Shown here piece after piece: positions 4,794 through 7,271 of a DNA stretch of 7,271 nt. Made by a program: the position numbers and the translations under genes. The number at the start of each line of letters is the position of its first letter. Positions within the stretch are counted from its first letter, which is position 1. Under the pieces are notes generated by a model. The model did no database searches. It was not told the DNA's origin and saw only the letters and a program-made list of their open reading frames with translations. Source of the stretch: DAOUAJ01 sp034433615 (GTDB lineage: Bacteria; Chloroflexota; Anaerolineae; DUEN01); assembly GCA_034433615.1 (NCBI GenBank), contig DAOUAJ010000335.1:1-7271 (forward strand), written 5' to 3'.

Positions 4794-5797
4794 GACGATG
4801 GCAGTGGCTGGGGATGCTTTTGATCGTTCTGATGGGGTGGATGTCGGTGACCGCCGCGGGGGTAACGCTCTCGCCTGGGACTGCAGACCGACGTTTGGCC
4901 GTCACCCGTGCCGTAGCCTGGCTGCACACACAACAGCGCAGCGATGGCGCTTTCGGTTCGGCGGATGAAAGCGTGCCCGGCTCCCTTACCTTGACGGCGG
5001 ATGCGGTCTATAGCGTGGCGTTGGCCGGGGAAGACCCGAACGGCGCTGCGTGGAGTCAGGACAGCCACAGTCTGCTGGATGCACTGCGCACTCTGTCAGC
5101 GACGCAAGCCACCAACGCCGGGCGTATCGGCAAGGCGTTGCGTGCCTTGGGCGTGTCCGGCCTGATAACCACCGATCCCACAGTGGCCACCCTGGTAGCC
5201 AAACTACAGGCATTCTACGACCCGGCCACGGGGCTCTACCATCCGTCTCAGGGGTTCTTCCACGTCCTGGCCATAGAAGGGCTGGCCCGGGTGAAAGCTC
5301 CTGTTCCGTCAGCAGCGATCCAGGCCGTGCTCTCCCGCCAGAAGGCCGACGGCGGATGGGGGTGGCAGTTCGGCCTGCCGGAGTCACCCAGTGACGTGGA
5401 TACCACTGGTCAGGTCATGCGCGCTCTGAGGGCGGCTGGCATCCCCCCGGATCACCTGGCGATGATTCGCGCTGTCACCTTCCTGGCCAGTCAGCAAAGA
5501 GCTGATGGCGGTTGGGGCTGGGGTGAAGCAGCGACTTCCAGCGATGGCAATGCTACCGGCATGGCGCTGGCAGGGTTGCTGGCGGCCGGAGCCAATCCGT
5601 TAGCGCCTCCCTTTGCCAGCCAGGAGCCTACAGCCCTGACGTTTATCCTGAACTTGCAGCAGCCTTCTGGAGCTTTTGCATACCTGCCAACCAATCCTGA
5701 GGATAACTTGCTGGCTACATTGGACGTCATCCCAGCCTTAAGCCGGCGTTGGCCGGGTGATCCTGGTGTATTCTTTCCGGACGTGCGCCGGAATTAA
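4790..5797 (+). CDS. exported alpha/alpha-toroid protein (prenyltransferase/terpene cyclase-type repeats), transcobalamin alpha-domain-like
   Basis: This is a secreted 335-aa protein with no visible enzyme active site. The start was chosen at ATG 4790 because it gives a clean signal peptide (MRRWQWLGMLLIVLMGWM, with likely cleavage near TAAG, residues 21-24). An in-frame GTG at 4727 would add 21 non-signal residues. The mature part carries four related helical repeats ending in Gly/aromatic turns: AVAWLHTQQRSDGAFG (41-56), AIQAVLSRQKADGGWG (176-191), AVTFLASQQRADGGWG (228-243) and ALTFILNLQQPSGAFA (282-297). Intervening helices such as TADAVYSVALAG and TTGQVMRALRAAG complete helix pairs. This is the alpha6/alpha6 barrel family shared by terpene cyclases, prenyltransferase beta subunits and the N-terminal domain of intrinsic factor and transcobalamin. 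Under a B12 riboswitch and next to DUF4430-like genes, a cobalamin-binding alpha-subunit is the best inference. The DCTAE-type and DXDD catalytic motifs of cyclases were not seen. It has no membrane anchor, and the next gene starts 21 nt after its stop. Confidence 0.88.
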   Translation: MRRWQWLGMLLIVLMGWMSVTAAGVTLSPGTADRRLAVTRAVAWLHTQQRSDGAFGSADESVPGSLTLTADAVYSVALAGEDPNGAAWSQDSHSLLDALRTLSATQATNAGRIGKALRALGVSGLITTDPTVATLVAKLQAFYDPATGLYHPSQGFFHVLAIEGLARVKAPVPSAAIQAVLSRQKADGGWGWQFGLPESPSDVDTTGQVMRALRAAGIPPDHLAMIRAVTFLASQQRADGGWGWGEAATSSDGNATGMALAGLLAAGANPLAPPFASQEPTALTFILNLQQPSGAFAYLPTNPEDNLLATLDVIPALSRRWPGDPGVFFPDVRRN

Positions 5798-5818
5798 CAA
5801 AACCCTGGAGGGAGGATC

Positions 5819-6397
5819 ATGTTCAACCCGCGTTGGACTCGTGTTCTTGTCGTCGTGACGCTTGTGCTACTGCTTGCCGCTGTGAGCGGCCCGGCAGCCA
5901 ACGCGACCGGGGCCACCAAACGCGTCGGTCTGGTTATCCGTTACGGTGATGGCACCGTCCACACAGAGATCGTCACGGTTCCGGTTGATGCTACCACTTT
6001 AGGCGTCTTGCAGGCGGCCAAGATCAGCCTGGTATGGACGGACACTGACTTCGGCCCGGCCGTGTGTAAGATCGGGAACGATGGCTGCCCGGCTGATAAC
6101 TGCTTCTGCGACCCGGAGCATTTTTGGAGCTACTGGCACCTGCGCGGCACCGACTGGGAGACCTCGGCTGTGGGTGTGGGCAACTACATCCCTGACGATA
6201 GGGACGTGGAAGGGTTCGCCTGGACCGGCTTTGACGCGAACTTCAACCCGTTGGTCAAACCGCCCGTGTACACCTTTGAGCAGTTGTTAGCCATGTCTCA
6301 GCCTCCTGTTCAAGTTCCGGAGCCTGCTACGTTGGTGCTGGTCGGCGGCGGGCTGGCGGCCCTGGCCGGCTATGTGCAGCGCCGGCGTGGACGCTGA
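5819..6397 (+). CDS. DUF4430/transcobalamin C-terminal-like surface protein with PEP-CTERM sorting tail
   Basis: This 192-aa exported protein is preceded by a strong GGAGGGAGG Shine-Dalgarno (5807-5815). Residues 1-30 form a signal peptide (RVLVVVTLVLLLAAVSG core). Residues 35-157 form a beta-rich domain starting KRVGLVIRYGDGTVHTE, with a Cys cluster at 83, 90, 95 and 97, then WSYWHLRGTDWE (103-114) and VGVGNYIPDDRDVEGFAW (118-135). From memory, this end resembles the C-terminal YWQ-L...G.ADY.P segment of intrinsic factor and transcobalamin, which matches the DUF4430/transcobalamin-like C-terminal family. The C-terminus VPEPATLVLVGGGLAALAGY followed by VQRRRGR (186-192) is a textbook PEP-CTERM signal: PEP motif, one membrane segment, Arg cluster. 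It implies exosortase processing and surface display. In context it is the likely beta-subunit partner of the toroid protein. Domain family and sorting signal are well supported; B12 binding is inferred. Confidence 0.88.
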   Translation: MFNPRWTRVLVVVTLVLLLAAVSGPAANATGATKRVGLVIRYGDGTVHTEIVTVPVDATTLGVLQAAKISLVWTDTDFGPAVCKIGNDGCPADNCFCDPEHFWSYWHLRGTDWETSAVGVGNYIPDDRDVEGFAWTGFDANFNPLVKPPVYTFEQLLAMSQPPVQVPEPATLVLVGGGLAALAGYVQRRRGR

Positions 6398-6411
6398 CAA
6401 ACCCATCATCA

Positions 6412-6449
6412 AGGTGACCGGCACTGTCGAATCAAAGCGCCGGTCACCT
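6412..6449 (+). other. 11-bp perfect intercistronic hairpin
   Basis: AGGTGACCGGC (6412-6422) and GCCGGTCACCT (6439-6449) are exact reverse complements with a 16-nt loop. It fills the 79-nt gap between the two DUF4430-like genes. No T-run follows (GAACGG), so it is unlikely to be a strong intrinsic terminator. A role as RNA stability or processing element that sets the ratio of the two proteins is plausible. Confidence 0.6.
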
Positions 6450-6476
6450 GAACGGCTACCACGAGAAGACATGACC

Positions 6477-7271
6477 ATGAATCGTGCATTTGCCGCTTAT
6501 CTTCCTAGAATCGTCCTGTTTGGTACTATCGCGCTCCTGTTGTTGATGTCATCGCTGTGGCCCACCGGGCCGACCGTCGCCCAAGGTGGCCCCAATCGGG
6601 TGGGCCTGGTGGTGCAATTTGCCCCTGGCAATTACATGACCAGGTGTGTCGAGTTCGGCGAGTCGCAAATCTCTGGCTACGATGTGTTGAGCATGGCTGG
6701 CCTCGACCTGAGCGCTGACTCCGGATCGAGTTTGGGTGTTGCCATCTGCGGCATCAACGGAGTGGGATGTGAATTCCCTGCAGATGACTGTTTCTGTCAG
6801 TGCCAGGGCGCGGAATGCGTCTATTGGTCTTATTGGCACCTCAAGGACGGCCAATGGGAGTACTCACAGCTCGGTGCGGGCAACTATTTCGTACGTAACG
6901 GCGACGTGGAAGGATGGAATTGGGGGCCGGGCACCCTCAACCAGACGGCAGAGCAGCCGCCCCTCTTCACCTTCGAGCAGTTGTGCGCGTCGCCTACGTC
7001 TACTCCAACGCTTACTCCGACGCCAACGGCTACACCCGTGTCCCTGGAGATCAACTTTTACGCAGACAATATAGAGATCAATGTGGGAACATGCACGCGC
7101 CTGCGGTGGAACGTGCGGGGCGCCCAGGCACTCTACCTGGACGGTCAACCTGTGGCCTCTACCGGCGATCAGCAGGTTTGCCCGACCGACACGACGGTCT
7201 ACCGTTTGCAGATCGCTCATGCTTCAGGAGATCAGGAGCGATTGGTTAGAGTCACAGTGAAGAAGCAGACG
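6477..7271 (+). CDS. second DUF4430-like exported protein with Thr/Pro linker and Ig-like domain, 3'-truncated by window edge
   Basis: The frame is open to the last base, giving 265 visible residues. I chose ATG 6477 because GAGAAG (6463-6468) is 8 nt away; ATG 6471, two codons earlier, is also possible. A signal peptide or anchor covers residues 10-36 (RIVLFGTIALLLLMSSLW). Residues 41-170 repeat the previous protein's domain: NRVGLVVQF start, Cys cluster (91, 98, 105, 107, 109, 114), WSYWHLKDGQWE (117-128), LGAGNYFVRNGDVEGWNW (132-149) and a shared FTFEQL (164-169). The loop after the first two cysteines is two residues longer and has extra Cys. A linker SPTSTPTLTPTPTATP (172-187) leads into an Ig-like module (about 189-262) with Cys206 and Cys235 placed for a disulfide, of a type common in Chloroflexota surface proteins. 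More domains or an anchor may lie beyond the edge. It is probably a paralogous beta-subunit or a displayed receptor for the same ligand. Confidence 0.85.
   Translation, partial: MNRAFAAYLPRIVLFGTIALLLLMSSLWPTGPTVAQGGPNRVGLVVQFAPGNYMTRCVEFGESQISGYDVLSMAGLDLSADSGSSLGVAICGINGVGCEFPADDCFCQCQGAECVYWSYWHLKDGQWEYSQLGAGNYFVRNGDVEGWNWGPGTLNQTAEQPPLFTFEQLCASPTSTPTLTPTPTATPVSLEINFYADNIEINVGTCTRLRWNVRGAQALYLDGQPVASTGDQQVCPTDTTVYRLQIAHASGDQERLVRVTVKKQT

Noticed and set aside
4790..5797. Toroid protein as a squalene/terpene cyclase or prenyltransferase enzyme
   Set aside because: It has only four short repeats, is exported, and lacks the DXDD and DCTAE-type catalytic motifs; the riboswitch context points elsewhere.
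1..7271. CRISPR arrays, tRNA or rRNA genes, transposase genes
   Set aside because: No regularly spaced direct repeats, cloverleaf or rRNA-like segment, or transposase-like protein was seen anywhere in the window.

Overview
The window looks like a chromosomal segment of a Chloroflexota bacterium (Anaerolineae-like), inferred without database support. The grounds are a moderately high GC content, Thr/Pro linkers of the TPTPTATP kind, an Ig-like module of the 'INFYAD..IN.G.C..LRW.V...YLDG...VCP..TTVY' type that I associate with this phylum, and a single-copy rho gene of ordinary bacterial type.

Layout: (1) 1-1266 (+) is the 3' part of an MFS permease whose start lies off the left edge. (2) 1291-2391 (-) is a Gfo/Idh/MocA-family NAD(P)-dependent oxidoreductase, convergent with the permease; a perfect 13-bp inverted repeat sits over the junction. 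(3) A near-consensus plus-strand promoter (2483-2511) drives a roughly 340-nt leader rich in predicted hairpins, followed by rho (2862-4121, 419 aa). (4) A 250-bp gap after rho holds a 110-bp segment bounded by 13-bp inverted repeats and an intrinsic-terminator-like hairpin. (5) A second near-consensus promoter (4373-4401) starts a transcript that begins with a clear cobalamin (B12) riboswitch (4420-4607), followed by an intrinsic terminator and a second hairpin that buries a strong Shine-Dalgarno sequence. (6) Three exported-protein genes follow in the same orientation: an alpha/alpha-toroid protein with QxxDGGWG repeats (4790-5797), a DUF4430/transcobalamin-C-like protein with a PEP-CTERM sorting tail (5819-6397), and a second DUF4430-like protein with a Thr/Pro linker and Ig-like module that runs off the right edge (6477-7271).

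The most interesting part is region 5-6. Animal B12 carriers (intrinsic factor, transcobalamin, haptocorrin) consist of an N-terminal alpha6/alpha6 barrel and a C-terminal beta domain that sandwich cobalamin. Here the same two fold types appear as separate exported proteins under a B12 riboswitch. I read this as a split, surface-exposed, transcobalamin-like corrinoid capture system that is switched off when B12 is plentiful. The riboswitch and fold assignments rest on sequence motifs; the B12-binding function is inference.

Control appears layered: aptamer, terminator, a hairpin over the SD of a 13-codon mini-ORF, and an ATGA stop/start overlap into the first structural gene. A further perfect 11-bp hairpin lies between the two DUF4430-like genes.
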